Below the pieces are notes generated by a model, which saw nothing but the letters and a program-made list of their open reading frames with translations, searched no databases and was not told the origin of the DNA. Made by a program: the position numbers and the translations under genes. From Xanthomonas euvesicatoria pv. euvesicatoria (lineage in GTDB: Bacteria > Pseudomonadota > Gammaproteobacteria > Xanthomonadales > Xanthomonadaceae), in contig NZ_JAJIUJ010000011.1 of assembly GCF_020880415.1 (NCBI RefSeq), positions 34,462 to 98,461 on the forward strand: DNA of 64,000 bases, written 5' to 3'. Positions 9,623 through 20,020 of this stretch are shown here, piece by piece (the first letter of the stretch is position 1; every line of letters begins with the position of its first letter).

Positions 9623-10538
9623 TCGCCAGACTCTTGAAGGACGCGTAATCGCGAATGTACTCATCGGTGTCGTAGGGCTCGGACGCAAACACCAGCAGCA
9701 CGGCATCTTTGGAGTACTTGTACTGTGTGCCCCAGATCATCGGCGGCAGATGGATGCCCTGGTTCGGTGAGTTGAGTTCGACATCGATGCGGCGCGCACC
9801 GTCGTCTGCCAGCACCCTGACCGAACCGGAAACGCATACGAGAAACTGATGGCAGCGCTTGTGCGCATGCTCGCCACGGGTCTCCTGGGTGGGTACACCG
9901 TAGACAAGAAAGTACCGCCGCGCATTGAAGGGAAGGAAGCTGTCGAAGTCTCCGACTGACAGAGATCCGCGCATGTCGGAAAAGCTGGGCATCTGGTAAA
10001 GCTTGACGCCGGGAACGATGGTGTCGGTGATGCCCTGAACGACGGGCAGTGAAGCCGCTTGATCCGCGTCCTTGTCGGATACATAACCCACAATGCGCGC
10101 AGGATTGCCAACTACGATGGCATTGGGCGGCACCGAGCGCGTGACCACTGCACCTGCGCCAATCATCGCGCCACTGCCGATAGTGGTGCCAGCCAGGATT
10201 GTCGCGTTGGCCCCAATCGACGCGCCTGATTCCACTAAAGTGCCGAGAAATTTCTCGGGATATACCCGGCTGCGGGGGAACAGATCGTTGGTGAAGGTTG
10301 CATTAGGGCCTACGAAGACATCGTCTTCCAAGCGCACGCCATCCCATAGTTGCACGCCGCACTTGACCGTCACACGATCGCCGATCACGACGTCGGACTC
10401 AATGAATACGCCATCGCAGATGTTGCAGTCACGACCAAGGCGAGCGCCTGGCAGTACGTGGGCAAATGCCCAGACGCGGGTGCCCTCGCCAATGGTGGCG
10501 CTCTCGCAAAGAGCGTTGGGGTGCACGAAATAGCTCAC
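9609..10538 (-). CDS. wxcM: Bifunctional sugar N-acetyltransferase / dTDP-4-keto-6-deoxyhexose 3,4-ketoisomerase (WxcM-like)
   Basis: 309 residues, GTG start, overlapping the end of the preceding glycosyltransferase gene by 4 bases. Residues 1-155 are a left-handed beta-helix acyltransferase with hexapeptide repeats ending in [12 protein letters not shown]. Residues about 170-309 are a cupin domain with [14 protein letters not shown] (His224, His226, His230), the signature of FdtA/QdtA ketoisomerases. The protein therefore joins the first and last steps of dTDP-3-acetamido-3,6-dideoxyhexose synthesis; the aminotransferase step is encoded two genes upstream. The starting dTDP-4-keto-6-deoxyglucose comes from RmlB at 15-16 kb. 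Whether the product is the D-galacto (Fuc3NAc) or D-gluco (Qui3NAc) sugar cannot be settled by eye. Known Xanthomonas campestris O-antigen contains Fuc3NAc, which favours the former. Confidence 0.9.
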   Translation of the reverse strand: MSYFVHPNALCESATIGEGTRVWAFAHVLPGARLGRDCNICDGVFIESDVVIGDRVTVKCGVQLWDGVRLEDDVFVGPNATFTNDLFPRSRVYPEKFLGTLVESGASIGANATILAGTTIGSGAMIGAGAVVTRSVPPNAIVVGNPARIVGYVSDKDADQAASLPVVQGITDTIVPGVKLYQMPSFSDMRGSLSVGDFDSFLPFNARRYFLVYGVPTQETRGEHAHKRCHQFLVCVSGSVRVLADDGARRIDVELNSPNQGIHLPPMIWGTQYKYSKDAVLLVFASEPYDTDEYIRDYASFKSLANAGG

Positions 10539-11506
10539 TGGTTATCCTTTTCGAAGTTTTCGACTGACTGCATGATTGACAATGGACGTGCCTTGGTATT
10601 TTCGAAGGCATGCCAAGCGTATGTACCTACAATACCCAGTCCCAATGAATTGAGTGCGCCGAAAAAGAGAATGGTCAAGATAGTCAGGGTATAGCCCGGC
10701 ACTGCGACGAGTCCGGAAAACTTCGCAGCCAGCACCAGCGCACTGAGCAACGTGGTAAATGCCAGCGCGATCAGGCCCAGCGCCGTCAGCATGCGGACTG
10801 GCAGGTCGGTGAAAGCAAAGACGCTATCGGACAGATACCGCAGTTTCTTGCTCAAGGTCCAGGCGCTCTTGCCGTGCTGCCGCTCGCGTCGCTGGTAACT
10901 GACAAATTCGCGCTTGCCGCCCAGCCAGAATAGTTGCGCGAGCAGGCTGGAATGAGCTTCGTTCAACAGCAACAGCCGTTCGAGGAAGTCACGGCTGACA
11001 GCGAAGATATCCACGCCACCCTTGGGAATGTCCTTGATGACCATGCGCCGATAGGTCGCCCAGAACAGGGTCGACGCCAGCTTCGAGGCCGCAGGATCGC
11101 TCCGCGCCTCGCGCACGCCGAAGGCAACGTCATATCGCTTGCTAGCGTAGCGCTGCCAAAAATCGATGACCAACTGGGGAGGTTCCTGTAGGTCGGCCGC
11201 CATTACCGCGGTCAATTCGCCGCGGCTGAGTTGCAAGCCGGTGCGGATTGCCGGGAAAGCGCCGAAATTTCTGGTCAGGGTCGCCAGCTGCGCACTAAAA
11301 GCGACGGCAGGCAATTTATCGCGCAGCAGGGCGTAGCTGCGATCGGGACTACCATCTACCACGAAGATGGCTTCAAACTTCCCGTTGACGCTGCGAGCGA
11401 TCGAATCGACAGCCTGCAGGAGGTCGTCGATCGAGCCTTCATTGCCGTAGATCGGGACGACCAGACTGAGGGAAGGTGACTGCACCTTGCTCAGAACCGG
11501 TTGCAT
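10535..11506 (-). CDS. wxcL: GtrB/DPM-type GT2 glycosyltransferase with two C-terminal TM helices (WxcL-like)
   Basis: 323 residues. The GT-A fold shows [11 protein letters not shown] at about 17-27, VDGSPD (Asp51) and the metal-binding ADLQEPP (Asp105). Two hydrophobic helices at about 235-300 resemble GtrB, ArnC and dolichol-phosphate-mannose synthases. Such enzymes load a nucleotide sugar onto undecaprenyl phosphate at the cytoplasmic face. It overlaps the aminotransferase gene by 16 bases and the acetyltransferase/isomerase gene by 4. The predicted donor is the dTDP-3-acetamido-3,6-dideoxyhexose made by its neighbours; donor identity is inference from the operon. Confidence 0.88.
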   Translation of the reverse strand: MQPVLSKVQSPSLSLVVPIYGNEGSIDDLLQAVDSIARSVNGKFEAIFVVDGSPDRSYALLRDKLPAVAFSAQLATLTRNFGAFPAIRTGLQLSRGELTAVMAADLQEPPQLVIDFWQRYASKRYDVAFGVREARSDPAASKLASTLFWATYRRMVIKDIPKGGVDIFAVSRDFLERLLLLNEAHSSLLAQLFWLGGKREFVSYQRRERQHGKSAWTLSKKLRYLSDSVFAFTDLPVRMLTALGLIALAFTTLLSALVLAAKFSGLVAVPGYTLTILTILFFGALNSLGLGIVGTYAWHAFENTKARPLSIMQSVENFEKDNQ

Positions 11507-12594
11507 GCTTCGACAACCCGATCAATTTCTTCATCGGTCAGCTCCGGAAAACATGGCAGCGTCGTCACGCGCACCGCATCGGCTTCCGTGTTTGGCAACA
11601 CCACTGAATCGAATGCACCCTCATGGCAGGGTTGACGATGGTCGCACAGCGGGTAATGGATCTCCGTCTGCACCCCGGCGGATTGCAGGTGCGACCGCAG
11701 CTGCTCGCGGTCATCGCAGCGCACGACATACAGATGCGCCACATTGTCGGCCCCTACCACGCCGCAAACTTCGATTCTTGGATTGGACAATCCCTGAGCG
11801 TAACGGTTTGCGATATCCCGGCGACGCTGGTTCCAGCCGTCCAGCAGGGGAAGCATGTGGCGCAGCATGGCTGCCTGCAATTCGTCGAGGCGGCTGTTGC
11901 GGCCCCCACGCAGGGTATTGGTGTACTTGGCCGTCCATCCATACTGGCGCAGTTGTGCGGCACGGATAGCCAAGTCGTCATGGTTTGTCACAATCGCGCC
12001 GCCATCTCCCAGGGCGCCCAGATTCTTGGTGGGATAAAAACTGAAGGAAGCAATATCACCAAAGCTACCAGCGCGGCGGCCATTTCGTTCTGCGCCATGT
12101 GCCTGTGCACAGTCTTCTACGACCTTTATGCCACGCGGTTGACACAGCGCGACGATCGCTTCGATGTCAGCCAGTTGGCCATAGAGATGGGTCACGATCA
12201 CAGCTGCCGGTGCACAGTCGCCGGCGAGCATCGCTTCCAGCGCAGGTACGGCCATCAGCCCGGTCCCCGCTTCCGTATCGACAAAGACCGGTGAAGCGCC
12301 GCAGGCCAGGACCGCGCTGGTGCCGTACATCGCCGCATTGGCAACAACCGCCACCGTATCCTCGGGGCCGACGCCCAGTGCCTTTAGGGATAGCTCAAGA
12401 GCGTCGGTTCCATTGGCAACGCTGACGCAATGACGACTGCCGCAGTAGTTGGCGAACTCCTGCTCAAAAGCTTTGACGTTCGGACCAAGCACATAGTAGC
12501 CACTTGCAACGATCGTGGTTGCAATCTGAGACAGTGCATCCTGTATGGGTGCAATGTGGCGGGATAACGAGTTGACGGGAATCAGGGCGTCCAT
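11491..12594 (-). CDS. wxcK: DegT/DnrJ/EryC1-family sugar aminotransferase (WxcK/FdtB-like)
   Basis: 367 residues, PLP-dependent fold type I. The internal-aldimine lysine is Lys190 in SFYPTKNLGALGDGG; Asp161 in EDCAQAHGA pairs with the PLP ring nitrogen. NGTDALELSL near residue 61 is the usual phosphate/PLP contact. With the ketoisomerase domain two genes downstream it should install the 3-amino group on dTDP-3-keto-6-deoxyhexose. First gene of the leftward operon; the ATG is at 12594. Its 16-base overlap with the next gene indicates coupled translation. The family is certain; the exact sugar is inferred. Confidence 0.92.
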   Translation of the reverse strand: MDALIPVNSLSRHIAPIQDALSQIATTIVASGYYVLGPNVKAFEQEFANYCGSRHCVSVANGTDALELSLKALGVGPEDTVAVVANAAMYGTSAVLACGASPVFVDTEAGTGLMAVPALEAMLAGDCAPAAVIVTHLYGQLADIEAIVALCQPRGIKVVEDCAQAHGAERNGRRAGSFGDIASFSFYPTKNLGALGDGGAIVTNHDDLAIRAAQLRQYGWTAKYTNTLRGGRNSRLDELQAAMLRHMLPLLDGWNQRRRDIANRYAQGLSNPRIEVCGVVGADNVAHLYVVRCDDREQLRSHLQSAGVQTEIHYPLCDHRQPCHEGAFDSVVLPNTEADAVRVTTLPCFPELTDEEIDRVVEACNRF

Positions 12595-13118
12595 GGAATC
12601 CGAAGTATCAAGTGATGTGCGGTTGGATTGAAATACTGCGGCATGCCGCAGGAGGGATCTTTGACCGGAAGGATATCGTGTGCGGCAGGTGTCAGCGGGC
12701 TAGCTGACTTCGGCTAGTGAGCGGGGGTGCCGACCCCACTTATCTGGTATTGCGCCAAACCTGCGGTATGGGGCGACGCGCTCAAGCGAGCACAAGCGCC
12801 CGCCCTGGAATGATTGAAACAGTCCGTATGCCATGCCGGCCGGCAAATACTGACTCTTTGCCACGCTGTCTATCGTATCTTCATCCGCAGCACCTGGATT
12901 TGCCGAGTCGTCAGTTCCAGCAGCAAAAGCGGCGACGCAGTGCTGAGGGGATTTCAGCCGTCGAATGGCCGGGGCCTGGAAGCTCAGAAAGGGCATCCAA
13001 GGTATCCCGCGAAGTGATCGCGGATTATAGCGGCACGAGCCAACGTGGCGGAAAGGTTGCCCGCCATTCCACACAATTCTGAAGGCGCCGCGAAGCTGAA
13101 CGCCCGCGGCGGCTACAC
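12595..13118. other. Gene-free boundary between O-antigen locus and etf genes
   Basis: 524 bases with no gene I can support. It should hold the promoter of the leftward amino-sugar operon. A 14-bp perfect palindrome, TGCGGCATGCCGCA, lies at 12637-12650, 43 bases upstream of the aminotransferase ATG, and could be an operator. A minus-strand frame ending near 12717 shows no recognisable motif and is probably chance or decayed sequence. This is where the variable cluster meets the conserved chromosome. Confidence 0.5.
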
Positions 13119-14063
13119 TCAGGCCAGTGCCTGTTCCAACTCCGGCAGCAGCGTAAACAAATCTCCCACCAACCCGATATCGGCAATCTCGAAGATCGGC
13201 GATTCCGGGTCCTTGTTGATCGCCACAATCGTGCCGGCGTCCTTGATGCCGGTCAGGTGCTGGATGGCGCCGCTGATGCCGATGGCCACATACAGTTCCG
13301 GAGCGATGATCTTGCCGGTCTGGCCGACCTGCAGCTCGTTGGGTACGTAGCCTGCGTCCACTGCCGCGCGCGAGGCGCCTACGGCGGCGCCGAGTTTGTC
13401 GGCCAGGCTGTAGATATGCTGGAAGTTCTCGGCCGAGCCGACGCCGCGGCCACCAGAGACCACGCGCTTTGCGCTCTGCAGGTCGGGGCGGTCGGAGCTG
13501 CCTGCTGCCAGACCGACAAAACGGGTATGGGTCGGCAACGCGGCCTCCACCGTGGCCGCCTCGACCGTCGCGCTTCCACCGCCGGCCGCTTCCGGCCAAG
13601 AGGCACTGCGCACTGTCGCGACCACGATCTGCTCGGCCGGGGCCTTGACGGTGATGATGGCGTTGCCTGCATAGATCGGACGCTTGAAGGTGTAAGCGTC
13701 TTCGACCGACATCAGATCGGAGATCTGGTTGACGCCCAGCAGTGCAGCCACGACCGGCATCAGGTCCTTGCCGAAGGTGGTGGAGGGTCCAAAGACATGC
13801 GTGTAGCCCTGGCCGGCAAGCTGGGCGATCTGCGGCCCCAGCACCTGCGCGATGGCGTGTTCGTTTGCGGCGTTCGCCACCGTCAGCACTCGGGCAACAC
13901 CGGCTAACTGCGCGGCTTGCGCTGCAACCGCGGCCGGGTCGGCAGCCAGCACAACCACATCAATTGAGTTGGCCGAGATCGCCAGCGCAGCGCTGAGGGT
14001 CTTGGCGGTGGCCGCATTGAGCTGACCGTTGAGATGTTCGGCAACAACGAGAACCTTGGCCAT
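13119..14063 (-). CDS. etfA: Electron transfer flavoprotein alpha subunit
   Basis: 314 residues. The C-terminal third carries the FAD-binding signature: [41 protein letters not shown] and [21 protein letters not shown]. The N-terminal Rossmann-like half packs against EtfB. The ATG overlaps the etfB stop by one base (TAATG), so the subunits are translated together in a 1:1 complex. It passes electrons from acyl-CoA and related dehydrogenases to ETF:ubiquinone oxidoreductase, encoded at 24.6-26.3 kb. In Xanthomonas this gene is the known conserved border of the LPS cluster. Confidence 0.97.
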   Translation of the reverse strand: MAKVLVVAEHLNGQLNAATAKTLSAALAISANSIDVVVLAADPAAVAAQAAQLAGVARVLTVANAANEHAIAQVLGPQIAQLAGQGYTHVFGPSTTFGKDLMPVVAALLGVNQISDLMSVEDAYTFKRPIYAGNAIITVKAPAEQIVVATVRSASWPEAAGGGSATVEAATVEAALPTHTRFVGLAAGSSDRPDLQSAKRVVSGGRGVGSAENFQHIYSLADKLGAAVGASRAAVDAGYVPNELQVGQTGKIIAPELYVAIGISGAIQHLTGIKDAGTIVAINKDPESPIFEIADIGLVGDLFTLLPELEQALA

Positions 14064-14809
14064 TACAGCAACCCCTTCTGCTTGAGTGCGGCCACCAGCT
14101 CGGCGGCGTCCTTGACCATCACGCCGCGGCTGCGCTTGGACGGCGCGGCGTAGTGCGTGGTGGTCAGGCTGTCATGCGCGTCGACGCCCAGGTCGGCAAA
14201 CGCCAGCGTTTCCAGCGGCTTGCTCTTGGCCTTCATGATGTCCGGCAGCTTGATGAAGCGCGGCTCGTTCAGGCGCAGATCGGTGGTGATCACTGCCGGC
14301 AGGTCCACTTCCAGCGTCTCCAGGCCGGCATCAACCTCGCGCGTCACCGTGGCCTTGCCATCGGCAACGACGAGCTTGCCGGCGAAGGTGGCCTGCGGGC
14401 GGCCCCAGAGGGTGGCGAGCATCTGGCCGGTCTGATTGGCGTCGTCGTCGATGGCCTGCTTGCCGAGGATGACCAGATCCGGCTGTTCCTTCTCGACCAA
14501 TTTGAGCAGCGCGCGCGCGGCGGTCAGCGGCTGAACAGCCGCATCGGTCACCACATGGATTGCGCGATTTGCGCCCATGGCCAGGCCGTTGCGCAGGTGC
14601 GCAGCCGCATCGGTCGGCGCCAGGGTGGCGACCACGACTTCCGTGGCGATGCCGGCATCGCGCAGGCGCAATGCTTCTTCCAGGGCGATTTCGTCGAACG
14701 GGTTGGGCGAGAGCTTGACGCCCTCGGTCACCACGCCGGAGCCATCCGGCTTGACCTGAATGCGGACGTTGTAGTCCACCACGCGCTTGTAGGCGACGAG
14801 GATTTTCAT
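14063..14809 (-). CDS. etfB: Electron transfer flavoprotein beta subunit
   Basis: 248 residues, normal for EtfB. It begins MKILVAYKRVVDYNVRIQVK and contains NPFDEIALEEALRL. It ends with the family signature region VDLPAVITTDLRLNEPRFIKLP followed by KAKSKPLE. It binds AMP and forms the heterodimer with EtfA. It is first in a two-gene leftward operon and is divergent from rmlB, with 235 bases between the two starts that should hold both promoters. Confidence 0.97.
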   Translation of the reverse strand: MKILVAYKRVVDYNVRIQVKPDGSGVVTEGVKLSPNPFDEIALEEALRLRDAGIATEVVVATLAPTDAAAHLRNGLAMGANRAIHVVTDAAVQPLTAARALLKLVEKEQPDLVILGKQAIDDDANQTGQMLATLWGRPQATFAGKLVVADGKATVTREVDAGLETLEVDLPAVITTDLRLNEPRFIKLPDIMKAKSKPLETLAFADLGVDAHDSLTTTHYAAPSKRSRGVMVKDAAELVAALKQKGLL

Positions 14810-15044
14810 CGTGTACGAGATCCTTCAGCTATTGCGGGAAGGCCCGGCCGCGGCGGCAGGCACGGGAGTGGGGGCATTCTAACCGGGTGAAGCGAACCAT
14901 GCGATGGCGTATGGGTGGTGCGGTGCACCACCAAGCTTGCCGCAGCACGTGCCGCGCTTAAGCCGGATGCGGCTGGGACCGTATATCCTGTGTGGTTTAA
15001 AAAGCGCGGCACGGTTCGCGTGACCAGCACACAAGGGGTAAACA

Positions 15045-16100
15045 GTGACGACTTGGCTTGTAACCGGCGGCGCCGGTTTCATCGGCGGCAATTTTGTGCT
15101 GGAAGCGGTGTCCCGCGGCGTCCGCGTGGTCAATCTGGACGCCCTGACTTACGCGGGAAACCTGAACACACTGGCGTCGTTGGAGGGCAATCCTGACCAT
15201 GTCTTTGTCAAGGGCGATATCGGTGACGGTGCGCTCGTCACCCGCCTGCTGCAAGAACACCGGCCCGATGCGGTGCTGAATTTCGCTGCCGAGAGCCATG
15301 TCGATCGTTCGATCGATGGGCCTGGCGCCTTCATCCAGACCAATGTCGTCGGGACCTTGGCCCTGCTCGAAGCAGTGCGTGATTACTGGAAGGCGTTGCC
15401 GGATGCGAGTCGGGATGCGTTCCGCTTCCTGCACGTGTCCACCGACGAGGTCTACGGCACCCTGGGCGAGACCGGCAAGTTCACTGAGACCACGCCATAT
15501 GCGCCGAACTCACCGTACTCCGCGTCGAAAGCCGCCTCGGATCATCTGGTGCGCGCATTCCACCACACTTATGGGCTGCCGGTGCTGACCACCAATTGCT
15601 CGAATAATTACGGCCCATATCATTTCCCCGAAAAGCTCATCCCGCTGGTGATCGCCAAGGCGCTGGCTGGCGAGCCGCTTCCGGTCTACGGCGACGGCAA
15701 GCAGGTGCGTGACTGGCTGTTCGTCAGCGATCACTGCGAGGCGATCCGTACGGTGCTGGGCAACGGTAGGGTCGGCCAAACCTACAATGTCGGTGGCAAT
15801 TCCGAGCGGCAGAACATCGAGGTCGTGCAGGCCATCTGCGCATTGCTGGATCAGCATCGTCCGCGCGAAGACGGCAAGCCACGCGCGAGCCAGATTACCC
15901 ATGTGACCGACCGGCCCGGGCACGACCGTCGTTACGCGATCGATGCTTCGAAGTTGAAGAACGAATTGGGTTGGGAGCCTGCCTATACCTTCGAGCAGGG
16001 CATCGCGCAGACGGTGGAGTGGTATCTTGGTAATCAGGCGTGGGTACAGGGCGTGCTGGACGGAAGCTACCGTCTGGAACGTATCGGCGCGGCGTCCTGA
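15045..16100 (+). CDS. rmlB: dTDP-glucose 4,6-dehydratase
   Basis: 351 residues from GTG 15045. The NAD loop GGAGFIGG is at 8-15; the catalytic TDE triad is Thr133-Asp134-Glu135, and YSASK gives Tyr158 and Lys162. It makes dTDP-4-keto-6-deoxy-D-glucose. That intermediate is shared by the L-rhamnose branch (RmlC, RmlD, next genes) and by the 3-acetamido-3,6-dideoxyhexose branch in the 9.2-12.6 kb operon. First gene of the rmlBACD operon. Confidence 0.97.
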   Translation: MTTWLVTGGAGFIGGNFVLEAVSRGVRVVNLDALTYAGNLNTLASLEGNPDHVFVKGDIGDGALVTRLLQEHRPDAVLNFAAESHVDRSIDGPGAFIQTNVVGTLALLEAVRDYWKALPDASRDAFRFLHVSTDEVYGTLGETGKFTETTPYAPNSPYSASKAASDHLVRAFHHTYGLPVLTTNCSNNYGPYHFPEKLIPLVIAKALAGEPLPVYGDGKQVRDWLFVSDHCEAIRTVLGNGRVGQTYNVGGNSERQNIEVVQAICALLDQHRPREDGKPRASQITHVTDRPGHDRRYAIDASKLKNELGWEPAYTFEQGIAQTVEWYLGNQAWVQGVLDGSYRLERIGAAS

Positions 16101-16155
16101 CATCCCTCTCTCTGGTGGCCGCTCAGGTGCGTGCCGACCTTCCAAGGAAGCTCTC

Positions 16156-17043
16156 ATGACACAACGCAAAGGCATCATCCTGGCAGGCGGCTCCGGCACC
16201 CGCCTGTATCCAATCACCAAGGGCGTCAGCAAGCAGCTGCTGCCGGTGTACGACAAGCCGATGATCTATTACCCGCTCAGCGTGCTGATGCTGGCGGGCA
16301 TCCGCGACATCCTGATCATCAACACACCGCACGAGCAGGCGCTGTTCCAGTCGTTGCTGGGCGATGGTTCGCAATGGGGTGTCAATATCCAGTACGCCGT
16401 GCAACCGAGTCCAGACGGGCTCGCGCAGGCGTATCTGATCGGCCGCGACTTCGTGGACGGCAAGCCGAGCTGCCTGGTGTTGGGCGACAACATCTTCCAC
16501 GGTCATGGCCTGACCGAGACCCTGCGCCGCGCCGATGCGCGTGAACAGGGGGCGACCGTGTTCGGTTACTGGGTCAACGACCCGGAGCGCTACGGCGTTG
16601 CCGAATTCGATCAGCAGGGCAAGGTGATCGATATCGCCGAAAAGCCTGAGAAGCCCCGTTCGAACTATGCGGTAACGGGTTTGTATTTCTACGATGGAAG
16701 AGCAAGCGACTATGCGGCTGCCCTGAAGCCATCGCCGCGCGGCGAATTGGAGATCACCGACCTCAATCGCTGCTATCTGGAAGCCGGCAAGCTGCATCTC
16801 GAGCCGCTAGGGCGTGGCTATGCGTGGCTTGATACCGGTACGCATCAGTCCTTGCATGAAGCGGCCAACTTCATCGAAACCATCCAGATGCGGCAGGGTC
16901 TGCAGGTGTGCTGTCCTGAGGAAATCGCATTTGGTCAGGGCTGGATCGACACCGAACAGCTGGAGCGCCTTGCGGCGCCGCTGGCTAAAAATGACTACGG
17001 TAAGTATCTAAACGCCCTAGCCAAGCGCGGAGTGGTCCGTTGA
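16156..17043 (+). CDS. rmlA: Glucose-1-phosphate thymidylyltransferase
   Basis: 295 residues from ATG 16156, preceded by AAGGAAG. In-frame codons upstream reach back into rmlB and are not conserved-looking, so this start is preferred. The N-terminal [11 protein letters not shown] motif and GDNIFHG are typical of sugar nucleotidylyltransferases. It makes dTDP-glucose from glucose-1-phosphate, which XanA can supply. It lies 55 bases after rmlB, and its stop overlaps the rmlC start by 4 bases. Confidence 0.97.
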   Translation: MTQRKGIILAGGSGTRLYPITKGVSKQLLPVYDKPMIYYPLSVLMLAGIRDILIINTPHEQALFQSLLGDGSQWGVNIQYAVQPSPDGLAQAYLIGRDFVDGKPSCLVLGDNIFHGHGLTETLRRADAREQGATVFGYWVNDPERYGVAEFDQQGKVIDIAEKPEKPRSNYAVTGLYFYDGRASDYAAALKPSPRGELEITDLNRCYLEAGKLHLEPLGRGYAWLDTGTHQSLHEAANFIETIQMRQGLQVCCPEEIAFGQGWIDTEQLERLAAPLAKNDYGKYLNALAKRGVVR

Positions 17044-17597
17044 AAGTGATCGAAACGACGTTGCCTGGCTGCGTTGTGATAGAGCCATCAGTCTTTGGAG
17101 ATGCTAGGGGATACTTCTTCGAAACGTGGAATGCCGAGCGTTTCAAGCAGCACGGCCTGCCGCAGAACTTTGTGCAGAGTAATGTCTCCACCTCCGCCAA
17201 GAGTGTCCTACGTGGTCTGCATTATCAGTGGCCACGTCCACAGGGCAAGCTGGTTAGCGTCCTTGCCGGTGAGGTGTATGACGTTGCTGTTGATCTGCGG
17301 TCTGGCTCGCCTCATTTCGGGCGTTGGACAGCTGTCCTGCTGAGCGCTGAGAACCGTCGCCAAGTCTGGATACCGGAGGGCTTTGCACATGGCTTTGCAG
17401 TGCTTTCGGAAACAGCACTGTTCAGTTACCTGTGCACCGATATCTACGTCAATGAGGCCGATGCCGGCGTTCGTTGGGACGATGCTGCGATCGGTATCGA
17501 CTGGCCGATCAGCAATCCTGTGCTCTCTACCAAGGACGCAGCTGCACCATTTCTGGCCGATGTGCCGCCTGATCGCTTGCCAACCTTCCCAGCATGA
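17040..17597 (+). CDS. rmlC: dTDP-4-dehydrorhamnose 3,5-epimerase
   Basis: 185 residues. The best-fitting start is TTG at 17040, overlapping the rmlA stop as TTGA; GTG at 17046 is the next option. Cupin fold with SVLRGLHYQ, in which His61 is the expected catalytic base, followed by [11 protein letters not shown]. It epimerises C3 and C5 of the RmlB product. Its end overlaps rmlD by 4 bases. Base composition is slightly less GC-rich than in rmlB and rmlD, which may reflect allele exchange within the operon. Confidence 0.95.
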   Translation: MKVIETTLPGCVVIEPSVFGDARGYFFETWNAERFKQHGLPQNFVQSNVSTSAKSVLRGLHYQWPRPQGKLVSVLAGEVYDVAVDLRSGSPHFGRWTAVLLSAENRRQVWIPEGFAHGFAVLSETALFSYLCTDIYVNEADAGVRWDDAAIGIDWPISNPVLSTKDAAAPFLADVPPDRLPTFPA

Positions 17598-18496
17598 TCA
17601 CGTTGGTGGTTGGTGCCAGCGGACAGGTCGGTACAGAGCTGTTGCGTGCACTTGCAAGGGGCGGGGCAGAGGTGGTGGCAGCGACCCGTAGCGGGCAGCT
17701 ACCTGACGGTACGACCTGCGAGACCGCGGATTTCGATGCGCCGGAAACATTGCCTGGCTTGCTAGACCGCTTGCAGCCAAGTTGCGTCGTCAACGCAGCC
17801 GCCTATACGGCCGTCGATCGTGCCGAGCAGGAGCGTGATGCCGCCTTCCGTGCCAATGCCGAGGCGCCGGCGGTCATCGCGCAATGGTGCGCGCGCGCCG
17901 GTGTGCCCCTGGTCCATTACTCGACCGACTATGTCTTCGATGGACAGGGCACGCACCCCTATCGGCCGGACGATGCCACCGCGCCGCTCGGCGTGTACGG
18001 GCAAAGCAAACTGGCCGGCGAGCAGGCAGTGCAGGCGGCCGGCGGCCGTCATCTGATCTTCCGCACTGCCTGGGTCTACGCGGCGCATGGACACAATTTC
18101 CTGCGCACGATGCTGCGCGTGGGCGCCGAGCGCGACGTGCTGCGCGTGGTCGCCGACCAGATCGGCACGCCAACGCCAGCGGCGTTAATCGCCGACATCA
18201 CGGCGCACGCGCTGCGCCAGCCGGGCGAACCCTCCGGCTTGTGGCATCTGACCGCCGCCGGGCAGACCACCTGGCACGGCTTCGCCGAAGCCATCTTCGC
18301 GCAGGCGCGCGCGCGCGGCCTGCTCGCCCGTGCGCCGCGCGTGGAGGCGATCAGCACCGCCGACTATCCCACGCCGGCCACGCGCCCGGCCTATTCGCGA
18401 CTGGATATCCACAGCCTGCAGGACACCTTCGGCGTCCGCCTGCCGGACTGGCAGGATGGACTGAGCCAGGTGCTGGACACGCTCGCCCAACGATGA
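17594..18496 (+). CDS. rmlD: dTDP-4-dehydrorhamnose reductase
   Basis: 300 residues. GASGQVG at 7-13 binds [13 protein letters not shown] is the family motif, and VYGQSK gives Tyr135 and Lys139. It completes dTDP-L-rhamnose. ATG start overlapping the rmlC stop by 4 bases (ATGA). Last gene of rmlBACD; a small hairpin follows. In Xanthomonas dTDP-L-rhamnose serves LPS. Confidence 0.96.
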   Translation: MITLVVGASGQVGTELLRALARGGAEVVAATRSGQLPDGTTCETADFDAPETLPGLLDRLQPSCVVNAAAYTAVDRAEQERDAAFRANAEAPAVIAQWCARAGVPLVHYSTDYVFDGQGTHPYRPDDATAPLGVYGQSKLAGEQAVQAAGGRHLIFRTAWVYAAHGHNFLRTMLRVGAERDVLRVVADQIGTPTPAALIADITAHALRQPGEPSGLWHLTAAGQTTWHGFAEAIFAQARARGLLARAPRVEAISTADYPTPATRPAYSRLDIHSLQDTFGVRLPDWQDGLSQVLDTLAQR

Positions 18497-18836
18497 GCGT
18501 CGTCGGTGGTGCCATCGATCGGTGCGGCTTCAGCACCGACTCATAGCTTGCACTTCGCTTCGGCTACCATCAGGGTTGATCCGCGCCGGACCGGCGATCT
18601 GCTCCACGCAGGTCGCGGCCGACGTGGATGTGCCGCTGAAGCGGATGCCACGCACGATGCATACGTTGGATGCATGCAGGTGTGCGCTGTATCGCATCAG
18701 CCGGCACCGTGCAGGTTCTCGCGTATCCCCCAGCGGGCGCGCCAGCCCCATTGCGGGCTCGGCCGTCCCGTCATTACGCCGCGACCTGCATGCAGCGCGC
18801 TACATCCTCCCCCATCCAATGTCGCAAGGAATTCCA
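18497..18836. other. Gene-free spacer upstream of ugd
   Basis: 340 bases between rmlD and ugd. The ugd frame is open back to 18522, but the extra residues look like noise (many Arg, Cys and His). I see no confident promoter elements. Confidence 0.5.
18519..18539 (+). terminator. Short hairpin after rmlD
   Basis: TCGGTGC/GCACCGA, 7-bp stem with a 7-base loop, 22 bases after the rmlD stop. No T-run follows. A weak candidate for the end of the rml transcript. Confidence 0.4.
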
Positions 18837-20003
18837 ATGAAGATCGCTGTCGCGGGTACCGGCTATGTCGGTCTGTCCAATGGCGTATTGCTCGCCAAGC
18901 ACCATGAGGTAGTGGCGCTGGACATCGTCGAGTCCAAGGTGAAGCTGCTCAACGAAGGCCGCTCGCCGATCGTCGACAAGGAACTCGAAGCCGCGCTGGC
19001 CCAGGGTGGCTTGAACTTCAAGGCCACCCTGGACGCCAAGGAGGCGTTTGCCGGCGCAGAGTTCGTGATCATCGCTACGCCCACCGACTACGATCCGGAC
19101 ACCAACTATTTCAACACTGGGTCGATCGAGGTCGTGATCGCCAAGGTGCTGGAGATCAATCCGCAGGCGACCATGGTGATCAAGTCGACCATTCCGGTCG
19201 GCTACGTCGCCAAGCTGCGCGCGCAGTTCGGTACCGACAACATCATCTTCTCGCCCGAATTCCTGCGCGAAGGCCGGGCGTTGTACGACAACCTGTACCC
19301 GTCCCGGATCATCGTCGGCGAGCGTTCGGCGCGTGCGGAAACCTTCGCGCGGCTGTTGCAGGAAGGCGCGCTCAAGCCCGACGTGCCGGTGTTGTTCACC
19401 GAGCCGACCGAGGCCGAGGCGATCAAGCTGTTCGCCAATACCTACCTGGCGATGCGCGTGTCCTACTTCAACGAACTGGACACCTACGCGCTTACCCATG
19501 GGTTGGATAGCCGCCAGATCATCGAGGGCATCTGCCTGGATCCGCGTATCGGCAGCCACTACAACAATCCTTCCTTCGGCTATGGCGGTTACTGCCTGCC
19601 CAAGGACACCAAGCAGTTGCTAGCCAACTATCAGAGCGTGCCGCAGAACATCATCCGGGCGATCGTCGATTCCAATACGACCCGCAAGGACTTCATTGCC
19701 GCCGACGTGCTACGGCGCAATCCCAAGGTGGTCGGCATCTATCGGCTGATCATGAAGGCCGGGTCGGACAATTTCCGGTCGTCCAGCATCCAGGGGGTGA
19801 TGAAGCGCCTCAAGGCCAAGGGCGTGGACGTCATCGTGTACGAGCCGACGCTGAGCGATCCTGAGTTCTTCCGTTCGCGCGTGGTCAACGACCTGGAGGC
19901 CTTCAAGCGCGAAGCCGATGTCATCATCAGCAATCGCATGGCCGACGCGCTGCAGGATGTGCAGGACAAGGTGTATACGCGCGACCTGTTCGGCGACAAC
20001 TGA
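18837..20003 (+). CDS. ugd: UDP-glucose 6-dehydrogenase (short, enterobacterial-like form)
   Basis: 388 residues from ATG 18837, with AAGGA 6 bases upstream; an ATG at 18819 would add six residues. The NAD-binding loop [10 protein letters not shown] is at the N-terminus, and the catalytic Cys lies in [14 protein letters not shown]. The protein matches E. coli Ugd closely along its length as I remember it ([37 protein letters not shown], ending [11 protein letters not shown]). It oxidises UDP-glucose to UDP-glucuronate, a precursor of xanthan and LPS core sugars. It is monocistronic, with a strong hairpin 18 bases after the stop. Confidence 0.96.
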   Translation: MKIAVAGTGYVGLSNGVLLAKHHEVVALDIVESKVKLLNEGRSPIVDKELEAALAQGGLNFKATLDAKEAFAGAEFVIIATPTDYDPDTNYFNTGSIEVVIAKVLEINPQATMVIKSTIPVGYVAKLRAQFGTDNIIFSPEFLREGRALYDNLYPSRIIVGERSARAETFARLLQEGALKPDVPVLFTEPTEAEAIKLFANTYLAMRVSYFNELDTYALTHGLDSRQIIEGICLDPRIGSHYNNPSFGYGGYCLPKDTKQLLANYQSVPQNIIRAIVDSNTTRKDFIAADVLRRNPKVVGIYRLIMKAGSDNFRSSSIQGVMKRLKAKGVDVIVYEPTLSDPEFFRSRVVNDLEAFKREADVIISNRMADALQDVQDKVYTRDLFGDN

Positions 20004-20020
20004 GCCAGACAGGCGCTTGA

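Noticed and set aside
12700..13118. Minus-strand open frame continuing from opposite etfA into the spacer, ending near 12717
   Set aside because: No recognisable transposase or enzyme motif and coding look only where it overlaps etfA.
18522..18836. N-terminal extension of Ugd by 105 codons
   Set aside because: Ugd proteins start at [16 protein letters not shown] 18837 has a good ribosome binding site and the extension looks non-coding.
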